In this document: positions 23,318 to 35,329 of the stretch, piece by piece
How positions within the stretch are numbered: position 1 is the stretch's first letter
How the letters are laid out: every line of letters begins with the position of its first letter
Assembly: GCF_017562075.2 (NCBI RefSeq)
Contig: NC_054081.1
Location: 21,350,977 to 21,414,976, forward strand
From: Anopheles merus
Lineage: Eukaryota; Arthropoda; Insecta; Diptera; Culicidae
DNA: 64,000 nt
Direction of reading: 5' to 3'
Notes under the pieces: generated by a model
What the model was told of the DNA's origin: nothing
Databases searched by the model: none
The model's input: only the letters and a program-made list of their open reading frames with translations
Position numbers and translations under genes: made by a program

Positions 23318-23767
23318 AAATAAATAAATCAATAAATCAATTAATAAATCAAAACTTGTAGTTATACCAGTTCAATGAATTTGACAGGTTCATATGAGAT
23401 CAATAGCTACAATCATACGAGCTTGTAAAGTTTACTTAATTTGCAATTTTCTGTCTCATATCCAAAGAGCAAGATTGTTGTTGTTTTTGTAAACAGCACT
23501 TTGATATTCGATTAAGACATTTTTATCTGATTTGCTTTTTTATACTGTTTTTACGCTCTTTCTGCACGTCTATTGCCGATTTATCCAAACACAAGACTGA
23601 TCTTTATTTTTCCTCTATGATATTTCGTACGTTTCCTTTGTCTGACGTTTTCTACGTCGCTTGGTTCTTAATTCGCCATGATTTTTCTATCTCTCTTTGC
23701 TTCGCTATGCTCATCTCTTTGTAAGTCGCCATCTTCTGAACCTACTGAATTAACTGAATCTTTTTAA
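23318..23767. other. Unannotated DNA
   Basis: No gene or clear repeat seen. It is moderately AT-rich. Confidence 0.4.
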
Positions 23768-23930
23768 GGCCGAAAATACACCGACCGGAATTTCACGGCC
23801 GCGGAATTCCGGCTGCTGTCAAACCCATATGCAAAGTGTTAATGGCAACTTTCCCGAACTGTCGTATCCATACATTTTTCCGCAAGTGGAATTCCGCGGC
23901 CGCGAAATTCAGTTCTGTGTATTTTCGACC
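23768..23930. mobile_element. 163-bp Harbinger-like MITE
   Basis: The inverted ends GGCCGAAAATACACCGAC and GGTCGAAAATACACAGAAC (right, inward) continue inward as GGAATTTC...GGCCGCGGAATTCC-type pairs. They are flanked by TAA (23765-23767 and 23931-23933). A 3-bp TAA/TWA duplication is typical of PIF/Harbinger. It has no coding capacity. Confidence 0.7.
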
Positions 23931-24356
23931 TAACATACTAAACCTACTGTACCCAAAATCCTGTACCGGAGCGCTCCCCTCACTTTCAGATGATTCCGTC
24001 GCGGTCGGTTTTATGCGACAGGCCCATCACTAGTTTTTATGGATGGCTGTGTCAAGATGTTACAGTGATAATAAAACAATAATACTACAGTTCATTGTTA
24101 TGATGGAACTAATTTTGATGACACCTTAATAGTGTAGTCATTATCGTTAAAAGTTTAATAAATTACAAATATATGATTCGTACATCTTCACCATCTAATG
24201 CACTGTTTCAAAACGAAAGAAGAAAATAATTTTGAAATAAGTTACCGATACACACGTAAGATATAGTTGACTTACTTTTTCGGTCAACCCTGTAGATGTG
24301 AATAAATCAATCAAGCACTGTAAATTAAGGATTGATGCATGGCGTCATTTTTGTAA
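23931..24356. other. Unannotated DNA with a GCCCATCACTA terminus
   Basis: No gene. GCCCATCACTA at 24024-24034 is an hAT-like TAGTGATGGGC end in reverse, but no partner with a matching 8-bp duplication was found. Confidence 0.4.
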
Positions 24357-25525
24357 ATGGAAATCATTTCAAAAGTAGTTCCGCCAAAACATAAAGTACA
24401 AACGCAAATTTTTCAATTAAAAAGAGTGTCTCTAGCGGAAGTACTGGTGAAATTAATGAAGAAGCTACGACGGACCAATCGACATCCCAGGCAGCACAAC
24501 CTGCAGCAGCACAAAAGAGAAGGCTTCGAACCACCAGCAATGTTGATCGACAGAGGGTGATAAATGCTCATCAAAATGGATGCAATGCGGCTGATATTTC
24601 TAAAATGCTTAACGTACATCGCTCAACAGTGTATAGTATAATCAAAAAATATGAAACCAAATTTGTGGTTGAGGCTGCTAAACGTGGAGATATTAGGGAG
24701 AAAAAAATCAGTGCAGATATTGGCGAAAAAATAAGAGAATGGATAGATGAAGATTGCGCCATAACTTTACAAAAGTAGGTAGAAAAGGTATTCGAGGAAT
24801 TTTCTATTCGTGTGAGTAAGCCTACTGTAGCAAGGGAAATCAAGAGTTTTCATTATTCCTTAAAAAAAATTCAAAAAATACCCGAACGTAGGAATAATCT
24901 GCAAACCGTAGAGATTCGTAGAGCTTCCGCATCAAATTTTTATGCGTTAACCGGGCAGATTTCTCATACGAATGTGATATTTGTTGACGAGGTGGGCTTC
25001 TGTATCAGCATGAGAGCAAGTAGAGGTAGAGGATCGGCTGTTGGAACGCTAGCAGTTAAAGTAGTATCACAAATACGCACTCGCAATGTTTCCATAATAT
25101 GTGCTATGAATAGATCAGGAATTCAAATGTACAAGACAGCAGAAAGAGCAGTAAATCGTGATTCCTTTTTGGAATTTATTAGAGATTTGAAGAGCAAGTT
25201 AAGCGCAACATACGAAGGACGAATAATCTACGTTATGGATAACGTAGCTTTTCATAAGTGTTATGAAATACGCCATCAAATAGAAGACGATGGGGATGAA
25301 GTTTGATACCTTCCCCTTGTTCGCCGTTCTTAAATCCTATTGAGAACTTATTTAGTAGGTGAAAAGAAATCACTAAAAGGGCAAACGCAAATAACGATGC
25401 AGAACTTCTTGAGGCCATTGAGAGCGGAACTTCATTAATTACTTCTAGTGACTGTGAAGGATATATCAGAAATATGTGGAGATATCTTCATCGGTGCCTT
25501 AACAGTCAGGAAATATACGATTAGC
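24357..25525 (+). pseudogene. IS630/Tc1-type transposase (broken, DD34E-like)
   Basis: This is a cut-and-paste transposase. A helix-turn-helix comes first (RVINAHQNGCNAADISKMLN, then HRSTVYSIIKKYE, about 24550-24657). The DDE core follows: FVDEVGFCISMRA with the first Asp (about 24981) and IYVMDNVAFHKC with the second (about 25237). Then, in another frame, SPFLNPIENLF supplies the Glu about 34 residues on, suggesting a DD34E type such as the mosquito gambol group. Breaks are a frame change near 24550, a stop at 24776, frame changes near 25305 and a stop where a Trp is expected at about 25359. It ends near 25522. It lies between the inverted arms at 20691 and 27164. Confidence 0.8.
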
Positions 25526-26203
25526 TCCTTTGTTTTTATTATTGATTTACCAATACATCGTGTAAAGTGATGAAAAATGTTATTATTTTATATCTCGTTG
25601 GAATAAAAGACAAGAATTTTTCGGAACAACAATTTAAATGATTATTAGATACAAATGTGGTTGCTTATTATTTAGGACGAGCAGCATCAGCTATAAAATT
25701 TGAAAATATTTGTCTTTCATACTAACTAAAACATTTCACCGATTTGAATTAACTTTTACTCGGTTGGGCAATCCTTACAGTACAATGAATTTAAGTTTGA
25801 TACAAGACTAAATTATTTTTCTTAACCATTTCTAACGTTCGCAAAACCATAAAATTTAATAGGGTTAAATTAAACGCAGGTAGACAAATCGTTTTTGATT
25901 GCTTATTTCTCTGATTCCGATTGACTTGAAATTTGGAATATGATTGTAAACCACAGCCATCTTTTTTTTTTTTGAAATTTTTCGTAGTCTTTTATTAGTA
26001 TAAAAAACTTCGTTTAACAAACTTGTGCAATATCCATATTTAAGACAACTTCATTCATTCAAATGGAAACTAATTTATCTTTTAAATTATTCGTAGACAA
26101 ATCTCAATTTGTATACTCAATACCAATATTTAGATATTTCCGAATAATAGTGTAAACTATATGTCTCTAAACTATTAAACCCGTATCACTGTGAAAATTT
26201 TTA
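25526..26203. other. AT-rich DNA
   Basis: No gene, tRNA or clear repeat seen. It may be the 3' part of the transposase-bearing element. Confidence 0.4.
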
Positions 26204-26543
26204 CAGGGTTTCTCAAGCCAGCTCAACATCGTAACACTATTTTTCGAACACGTTAAACGATTGTCAACATCGTACATACAATTCGAATCCGTAAACTGTT
26301 TTCGATTTGGTAACACTAGGTTTTGAATGCGTAAAGTCCCAACTCGAATCTGAAAAATGTATAATAAGTGACAAGACAGCCAACATACATTTTCCAGATT
26401 CGAGATGGGATTTTACGCGTTCAAAATCTAGTGTTACCAAATCGAAAAGAGTTTACGGATTCGAATTGTATGTACGATGTTGACAATCGTTTTACGGGTT
26501 TGAAAAATAGTGTCACGATGTTGAGCTGGCTTGAAAAACCCTG
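26204..26543. mobile_element. 340-bp Tc1/mariner-type MITE with ~150-bp inverted arms
   Basis: It starts CAGGGTTTCTCAAGCCAGCT and ends with the reverse complement of nearly the same sequence, flanked by TA (26202-26203 and 26544-26545). The two arms cover most of its length, so it can fold into one long hairpin. Its arms are relatives of 20691-20862 and 26992-27164. Confidence 0.88.
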
Positions 26544-26545
26544 TA

Positions 26546-26991
26546 AAGTAAAAAAAAAAATCGATGTTATGTTATGTATTTTTTTATCCTGTCAACTTTG
26601 AGAAGCTTAAACATAATAACGGTAATGATTTGAACCAATTTATGAACAGTTATAGAAACTGCATTAATTTATTTAATTTTCGTCAAAATATTCCATCGAT
26701 ATTGGATAACGCAATCAAAAGTTCGATCGATCGATGGCTACCTGGATAGCCTGGTTGCCTGGAATTTGATGTTTTTGGTTGGTAGTGACAGGGTTAATAT
26801 ATGAACTCCGTACATCTTTTGTGTGGTATAATTTAATCAAAGAAAACCGACTGTATTATGCATTTAGAAATATTACGACAGCCTTAAAAGTTTAAAATAA
26901 TAAATAATTAAATACATAAAAATAAATAATACAAATTCAGCTATCATACAAATTTCAAGGGTTGAAGTTCGCTGTATAAACTACTTGCATG
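26546..26991. other. AT-rich DNA
   Basis: No gene or repeat recognised between the MITE and the right arm. Confidence 0.4.
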
Positions 26992-27164
26992 ACATGTCAT
27001 CCAGCATACATTTTCCAGATTCGAGTTGGGATTTTACGGGTCCAAAACCTAGTGTTACCATATCGAAAAGGGTTTACGGATTCGAATTGTATGTACGATG
27101 TTGACAATCGTTTAACGTGTTCTAAAAATAGTGTTACGATGTTGAGTTGGCTTGAGAAACCCTG
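26992..27164. repeat. Right inverted end of a Tc1/mariner-type family
   Basis: It ends ...GAGTTGGCTTGAGAAACCCTG and is the reverse complement of 20691-20862 over about 170 bp. The base pair after it is TG where TA would be expected. Confidence 0.65.
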
Positions 27165-28713
27165 TGAGCTTCCGCATTGATTGCCACAATCCAGTCTAAA
27201 TAACACACCAGTTGTGCGCAATAAGTTGTATATGGCAGAAGATAGGCAATTCATGCATTGCGTTTACCACTAGCACAGGATTGTCTCTTGAAATTTTGGC
27301 GATCATCTTCTCACCTCACCTAAAATCTCTATCATTTTCTGGCTTCATGGCGCTGGTGTAGTACCGTTATCTTTGTGATTGAGAGTGAATGACTTGCGCT
27401 GTTCTCAATCACATAGACAGAATGTGTATGTGTAACCATACTAGAAACCAGCAAAAGAGAAGATGGCGACGTTCTATGTCGGATCAAAAAGAACGCTGAG
27501 AAAAACAGGTTCAGATTTCACCTGCTTCCTTTGTTCTTTTCTTTTGCTTTTCCTTAGCAAATTGGTCCATCGTATGAAAGAGAGCTTATCATCGAGCGTT
27601 CCAGACTGGATCGAAAAGAACGCTGAGAGAAACGGGTTCATATTGAACCTGGATGATTTGCTTATAGCAAACCGACTCATCAAATCAAACATAGTAGAAT
27701 GTCGAGCGTTCTAGGCCGGACCGCAAAAAGCACAGAGAGCAACCAGTCCATAAGAGAATGCTGGAACGGATCGCACCTGGCAGGTTCGGAACGCAACGCG
27801 TATGTAGCCTTTACTGTTGCTATAGGAAACTGCGAACACAATTGCACATTGGAGCATTCATGATTTATTAATATCCATGGCAACACCATACACAGATGAG
27901 AGGGGTACAGATTTCAGAGGTTTTCCAAATTAGAGGGACAAAAATATACTGAAAACGATGGGACTGCTAAAAATTTCCAAATAAGAAAGATAATGCTTGG
28001 TTTATTTATCATTTATCAAAAACAACATGTGTTCAGCTTATTTAGACACAGCTAAAAATTATGTGAAGAAACCTTTCCCACGACACTTTAATTATCAAAA
28101 ATTGGTATAGGTAAGGTGAAAAATAGCTGTAAGTTCGGACAAAAACAATAAGTTTTTATTTCGATGACCTGTACCTCAACAAGTTAAAGTTAATGTTAAA
28201 AAGTTAAATATTGTGGTTTTAAATCAATTTAAGTCAGTGCCTATTTTTTTTATTTATTAGACAAAACGTATTTGGTGTTGACTTGCGGTAATTCAATTTT
28301 TATAAAGGTGCTAGCCCAAAGTTCACTTTGTTTGGCTAGACCGTTAACAAATGTTTATTGCACCACATTAGTCTGCGTGGCCGTCAAAATATTAATATAA
28401 ATGCTTTCTTGTCGATAGTGATTCTTGAGAGCCTATCGTATCCTTGTGAACCCAAAATCTCTCCTTGCTTTTGGGTATATTTCTATTCCACATGTTTTTG
28501 TTTTAAGCAACTTGCGCGCATCTTTTGACAGCGGTAGTCCGTTCTTTTACGTAATACCGTTAACCTGTACCATTTACAGCTTAATTTGGTTGTTATTTCT
28601 TAATGCCCAATTGCGAATAAGCTCATGGTTCTTCTTTCTGTAGCGATTCCTGTGCACTGTACACGGTTGCCTCAGCTACCAAATCATCTTCTTTGGTCTT
28701 TTCGTAGCGTAGT
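27165..28713. other. Unannotated DNA with a degenerate tandem repeat
   Basis: At 27470-27790 a ~115-130-bp unit containing GGATCAAAAAGAACGCTGAG is repeated about three times with divergence (compare 27480, 27610 and 27715). An 83-codon open frame (27463-27714) lies across it and is not convincing as a gene. The rest is AT-rich. Confidence 0.45.
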
Positions 28714-29211
28714 TTGGTCGAATTCATCGATATTCATCCAATTGCTGTCCTTACCTTATTTTGTGAGGCACAATGCTTAGCGGTTTTGCTAAGAAATCCT
28801 ATTAGTTTTGATCGAAATCAGTCTAAATATTTTCATTTGTGTGTAACAATAAAAAAGTGCTCTTGTACAAAACAGAATAGTGGAATATGTTGTAAAAAAG
28901 CTGAATATTTATGTAAAAATGCTAGCTTTCATGAATGTTTTATAAATATTTGGATAAACAATCACTTAAACGCAGTGTGCAATAATTGGCCGAAGTGCAA
29001 CAATTGGAAAATTACCCTACTACTCGAAATGCAATGTTTAGCGGGAATAGTTATTGCAACCCGTGAACAGTTCTACGACAATGAGTGGCAAGAAAATAAA
29101 TTTTATGAAAATAAAAAAGAAAAACAACAATTGAAAACAAAGACAAAAATTGTGACACGCCGTCAAAAATTGGTGAGAGACAAAAGTAGGTACAGTGGCA
29201 ATGCCTGTTAG
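28714..29211 (+). CDS. Hypothetical Cys-rich open frame
   Basis: 165 codons are open in AT-rich DNA, unusually long for chance here. The first codon is a TTG start and no ATG is obvious, so it could be an exon. Cysteines cluster in the middle (CVTIKKCSCTKQ, GICCKKAEYLC) and again at CNNWPKCNNW. The tail is strongly basic (KKEKQQLKTKTK, TRRQKLVRDK). No known domain is recognised and the cysteines do not fit C2H2 spacing. It lies 0.3 kb upstream of a plus-strand zinc-finger exon and could be another isoform-specific exon, or noise. Confidence 0.25.
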   Translation: MVEFIDIHPIAVLTLFCEAQCLAVLLRNPISFDRNQSKYFHLCVTIKKCSCTKQNSGICCKKAEYLCKNASFHECFINIWINNHLNAVCNNWPKCNNWKITLLLEMQCLAGIVIATREQFYDNEWQENKFYENKKEKQQLKTKTKIVTRRQKLVRDKSRYSGNAC

Positions 29212-29527
29212 TATTAATTAGTTAAAAATAAGTGTAAAAGAGCATTTGCAACCTTTGTTAACCAAGTTTTAGGAAGTTGTAAAAATAATCGTCAAAGGTG
29301 GCACCCTATGCTCATTTTAAAGGTTCAACTTCAATGTAAGCGCTGAAAGATTTTCTGCGAACAAAATATCTGCTTGGTACGATAAGTATATAAAAATGTA
29401 CACAAGCCGTTTTTATTAAAAGATTTTTTTACAGAAATAATATTGTTTGATTGTATTCCTCAATTTGTGCTCAATTTGTTGCTCATTTCTCTATAAACAA
29501 TATTTTTTCTCCTTTGTTTACTTTTAG

Positions 29528-29768
29528 ATATTGTTAGCGAAAACAAATGGTCGAGATGTAAAATTGTCGATTGGTAATCACTGCAAGCAATCTTTGGCGT
29601 CATGTGCGCACTCAGCATAGCCGCCTCGAACCAAAACGATGTGAACACTGCAAGAAACAATTCAAGAACAAATATAGCTTACGTGAACATGTAAGAATTA
29701 CTCACGAGTCGAAACAACCTCGAGAGGAGAACATAAAGCAACATAATGTAGACCAGACAACTCCATAG
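29528..29768 (+). pseudogene. Candidate isoform-specific C2H2 exon (frame broken)
   Basis: After a TTTTAG acceptor (AG at 29526-29527) the frame reads IVSENKWSRCK and then stops after CKIVDW. One base out of frame the sequence continues as SNLWRHVRTQHS, the His half of a finger. A full second finger follows: C-x2-C (CEHC), KKQFKNKYSLRE, H-x4-H. It ends at a stop at 29766-29768. Two closely spaced fingers at a C-terminus, a phase-1 exon start and a following stop are the pattern of alternative last exons in BTB-ZF loci. The first finger is only readable with a frame change in an A-run, so this is a decayed exon or a sequence error. The related exon at 38105 starts in the same phase with a similar lead (EIVSDEK). 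Confidence 0.55.
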
Positions 29769-29844
29769 AGTTAACAAAATATATTTCCTAAGGGTATTGA
29801 TACTTGTTAAATTTATCAAATATCTGATGATTAGGAATATCCGG

Positions 29845-31226
<1,382 letters not shown>

Positions 31227-31434
31227 TTAACTCCTTGACCGCTCTTTGACAATTTCTCGTGCGATTGTTAATACTCTTTTGTTTCATTGCGATAAGCGGC
31301 GTAACACATGTCGTCCTCGCTCTTTCTTTCCTACCTCATTCTTTATCAAGAGAATCACTAAGCGTCAGCTACAAAGCTGAACGGTGAACAAAGCCGTCAT
31401 GCAATTTCATATGACGCGGCGCTTAAAGTGTTAA
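31227..31434. mobile_element. TTAA-flanked piggyBac-like MITE, copy 2
   Basis: A 200-bp unit (31231-31430) lies between TTAA at 31227-31230 and 31431-31434. The left end is CTCCTTGACCGC and the right end, read inward, is CACTTTAAGCGCCG. The interior matches copy 1 (1395-1649) in its right two-thirds. Confidence 0.7.
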
Positions 31435-32110
31435 AGTCTTACACATTTGGCTATCCAGGCTTTAGAAAACAGAAAACCAGGATCGATGACAGTTGCCATA
31501 TCCGACGACTGTTGCTGGTTTATATCTATGATATACGAATTGTTTACAGTTAATGAAGGTTCGTTTAGAGTTTAAAACTTATATTTGGAACCACACTTTA
31601 TAAATTGGCATTTTCTTCATTACAGTGCGGCTGCTGCCTGTAAACAAATTTCGGCGGCTGTTGTCAAACTGAATCTCAAAATGGCAACCTGCCAAAATCT
31701 ACGAAGACACCTCCTCAATATTCCACCAATGACTGTGTAGGAACGAGGTCAAGTAATGTAGAAAGATTTGACAAGTAGCCAAAAGATCGTTACAGCAGTT
31801 TGACATCTAAAAGCCCTTTTCGATTCGAATGTTAATTATGATTTTAAAGATGAATCGTGCTGGTAAAAGCAAGAAAATTATCTATTAGTTTAAAAAATTT
31901 ACAGTAAAATTATGTATGCCTTTAATAAATAACAGCTCTGGAAATTGGAATTCGTTTTGCCCATTCCCAATTTGCTCCGGAAAAGATTTCTCTTTTTCAA
32001 AGTGTTTAGAGTTATTGTTATTTTTTGATTAAAAAAAACAACAAGAATGATAAAAAAATATTGATTACTTGTGATAATGTGATTGGTCAGGAAATCATTA
32101 AACTGGATGA
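31435..32110. other. Unannotated DNA
   Basis: No gene or transposon ends recognised. Confidence 0.4.
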
Positions 32111-32304
32111 ATAAAAAAAAATAAAATGAAATAAAATAAAAAAATAAAATAAAATAAAATAAAATAAAATAAAATAAAATAAAATAAAATAAAATAAAAT
32201 AAAATAAAATAAAATAAAATAAAATAAAATAAAATAAAATAAAATAAAATAAAATAAAATAACATAAAATAAAATAAAATAAAATAAAATAAAATAAAAT
32301 AAAA
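32111..32304 (+). repeat. (AAAAT)n microsatellite
   Basis: About 190 bp of a pentanucleotide repeat with one AACAT variant near 32263. Confidence 0.95.
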
Positions 32305-33201
32305 TTTATGTTACAAAATTGTCATATCTTGTGTGCAACATGGCAGGATTTTTTTGTATCTAAGCCTGAGTTTGATAAAAAAAAAAACCAAACGACAATA
32401 ACAGTAATTCCTATCATCTAGCTAGTTAATAATTGTGCGTAGCACAGTTTGTGTCTCGCACTGATTCTATGCTTGTGGCTGTTTTATATAAGCTCTTTTT
32501 TCACTTCATTTTTAATGTAACGAAATCATGGTGAATCCGATCGGGAATGAAAGTTGTGCATCAGTCTCCTATGGGACGAAATCCGCTAGGTTTTGCTTCA
32601 CGGTTTCTTTGTGTTGCACGCTTTTTTGGAAGTGAGCGACGAACGGATTTCGGTAAACGGAGTCTATGCTATGGCCGTTTCTGACCAAATCGACAACACT
32701 CACGACGACACACATTGTCACATCGACACGCCGTTGATGGAAGTGTTGAACTTAATTTAGATCTGTGGGAGAGGGAGGAGGACAAAAGGAGTATATAGAT
32801 TTCTGTGGAGAAACGTAGAACAAGAACGTAAGCGTGAGTCGTTGCGTGCGTATGTGTGTACACTCGAGAACTCATTTTTTGCTCTTTCCTGGAACCCACA
32901 TGTTTTACATTTTTCTGACTTCAAGCAAGTAAAGTAGCACGGAAAGTAGAAGCTTTTTCATGAGCTACTATTTGGCTACTTTGTAGCGTTTTAAATTGCC
33001 TGGGACAGTGCCAAAACACGTGCCGGAAGAGAGAGAAACAGTTCTAAATAAACCGCATGCGAATGTGTGCATACATCAAATGTGAACATGTGTGCCTCAT
33101 CATTTCCATAAGCTATCCGAAAGGGGGTAGAGCAAATTCATTTGTATGCATGAGGAGCAGAAGAAACCAGAACGTTACAGTATGTGTGAACACAACAGCA
33201 G
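32305..33201. other. Unannotated DNA
   Basis: Only short frames, for example 32669-32899 minus (76 codons), with no domain recognised. Confidence 0.4.
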
Positions 33202-33415
33202 CCGGTCTTTTGGTACAGTCGTCAACTCGTACGACTTGACAACATGCCCGTCATGGGTCCCGTTAAGCCCCGAATGGATGGAGTCCGCCATACGTAGGAT
33301 TGACTATCTTGCTATGCGGGGTAATCCATGTCACTGAAAGCCAACTCCACAAGTGATACAGGCCTTGACCGAAAACGGTTATTGAGCCATAATAATAATA
33401 AGAAGAAGAAGAATA
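33202..33415 (+). mobile_element. tRNA-derived SINE, copy 5
   Basis: Plus orientation. It starts GCCGGTCTTTTGGTACAGTCG (A-box region), has a decayed B-box region near 33255-33275 and ends in GAAGAAGAAGAA. About 200 bp, fairly diverged. Confidence 0.8.
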
Positions 33416-34390
33416 AGTACACAACCGAATGGTTCGGATGTTTGTCTGTATAGGTGAAACCACATTTCCTCTTAAACTGTAAGTGGGTGGACATATGGGT
33501 CCCAAACAAAAATTTCCCTTTTTGCGGCCCAGGAACAATTCGAGTAGAAACGAAGAACGAAAAGAGTATGCAACGCAGCTGTACGCTTTATCTCACCAGT
33601 TTTCTGTTAGTGGTATGGTTTTTCTCGACGAAGTAAGCTTTAATGTCAGTGGTTAATTCACTTCATCACTGCAGCCTTTACACTGTGTACGTGCATAAAC
33701 TACACATATGAGAATTATAAAACATTTTTTAATTTGATAGCTAATTAAAAAACAAACGTAATTGTTTTAAAAACGAAAGCTTCTTCTTTTTCTTAATAAG
33801 GTTGGTAGGTTGAGGCCTCCTGTACCATCCTTTTAGAAGGTATACAGGCCTATAATTTTACTCGAATGACATTCTATCATCTGTGTGTTTCGAAGCAACC
33901 GGCGGTCAGAGTGAGCGTAAACAAATGGATTTAGCACTTCTTTAAAATCTTTTCTCCACTATTTTGTTACAAATGGGGTAAATATGAGTGATGAGAGTGT
34001 TGATAAATTAATGTTAAACCCAATTATAAACGTAGATATTGGCTTACATTTTGTGTGCGGTTAAATTTGCTCGTTTGTGACAGCTGTCGGCAGAAAATCT
34101 CTTGAATGTACCTTCCTGTTGTAAAATTCGGTACCGTGTTGTTCTTTCATTGACTCAAATCTGTCTAAGGGTTACTCGAAGGGAAACGTTACTAGCAAAA
34201 CGATACCAAAATAAACAAAATGAACGTGCGAATTAATTTTCTCGAATGCCGAACGCAATATAATAGGCCTGATAATCATAGGTTTGACTACCAGTTTTTG
34301 GAATGGAAATCATCAATTCTTCTTTGATGTTTTGCTTTCTTGATGTTTATATCGTTATGGATTGGTGTACAATTAATAATTAAAACAAAA
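33416..34390. other. Unannotated DNA
   Basis: No gene seen. 33785-33850 (CTTCTTCTTTTTCTT ... GGCCTCCTGTACC) may be an older SINE remnant. Confidence 0.4.
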
Positions 34391-35025
34391 TCACTGTAAT
34401 TCATTTTTATTTAGCACTATGCTTGGTACACGACAAAGCACGTGTATTTCGAATTGAAGAGACCGGTAGAGGATCGTGCCAGTTATGTCGTTGTCTAGCC
34501 TCGCGCATCGAATGACACCTTCCAGGGCGATGTTGAAAAGCAGACAGGAGAGTCCGTCACCTTGCCTCAGACTCCTGCGAGGTTCGAACGATTCCGACGT
34601 CAAGTTCGATACTCTCACCTTGCACCCCGTTGATGGTGGCCTCTAACAGCCGGATCAACTTCCCAGGGAAGTGGTACCGCTGCATGATGCTCCATAGCTC
34701 CTTCCGGTCTATGGTGGCACTTTTGGAGGATCTGCCGTAGAGTGAAAATTTGGTCGGTGGTTGATTTGTCTCCTACAAACCCAGCTTAGTAGCTGCCGAC
34801 AAAATTTGTAGCAAGGGGCGCAAGTCTGCAGAACAGGATCTGGGACAGGATCTTGTAGGCGGCATTCAGGACTGTGATGGCTCGGAAATTCGCACAATCC
34901 AGTCTGTTGCCCTTTTTGTAGACTGGGTGAATAACACCCAGCTTCCACTCCTCCGGTAGTTCCTCCTGTTCCCAGACTTTCACGATCAGCTGATGCATTT
35001 CGACGGTAAGCCAACTTATTGTAAT
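34391..35025 (-). pseudogene. RTE-clade LINE reverse transcriptase relic
   Basis: On the minus strand the frame 34998-34786 encodes HQLIVKVWEQEELPEEWKLG, PVYKKGNRLDCANFRAITVL and AYKILSQILFCRL, classic RTE. The frame 34618-34391 encodes RVSNLTSESFEPRRSLRQGD and LSCLLFNIALEGVIR, the block before the palm FADD. Between them about 100 codons are missing or out of frame (DHRPEG-like remnants), and the catalytic Asp pair is not readable at the left end. A dead, internally deleted copy. Confidence 0.85.
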
Positions 35026-35329
35026 TTATCATAAGAAGGCTGACGGTATACGATACCATTTATCAAAACAAATTCAGTTGTGGAACTAATTTCAAGATCA
35101 TTTTTAAGTTTTTCAATTTCCGGATCTTGTGACTGAGCGTTTTTTAATTGAATATCAATGTCAATATTATCTACAGCATTGTATGACTCCGATTAAATTC
35201 TTTAGCACTACAGAATCGCTGAACATGTCAACGCCTTCTTCCGAACAATTCTATATCTCGCTGAAAGAGTCTATTATATGCCTGAACGAATCTACAACTC
35301 GCTGAACATTTCTATATAATCCTCGAAAC
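35026..35329. other. Unannotated DNA
   Basis: A run of short CTGAAC-containing phrases (GCTGAACATG, GCCTGAACGAATC, GCTGAACATTTC) occurs at 35220-35310. No gene is seen. Confidence 0.4.

Noticed and set aside
20925..24034. A large hAT-like element bounded by TAGTGATGGGC and GCCCATCACTA
   Set aside because: The 8 bases outside the two ends differ (AACAGGAG versus GTTTTTAT), so the ends probably belong to different insertions.
32669..32899. 76-codon minus frame as a small gene
   Set aside because: No conserved motif, upstream signal or compositional support.
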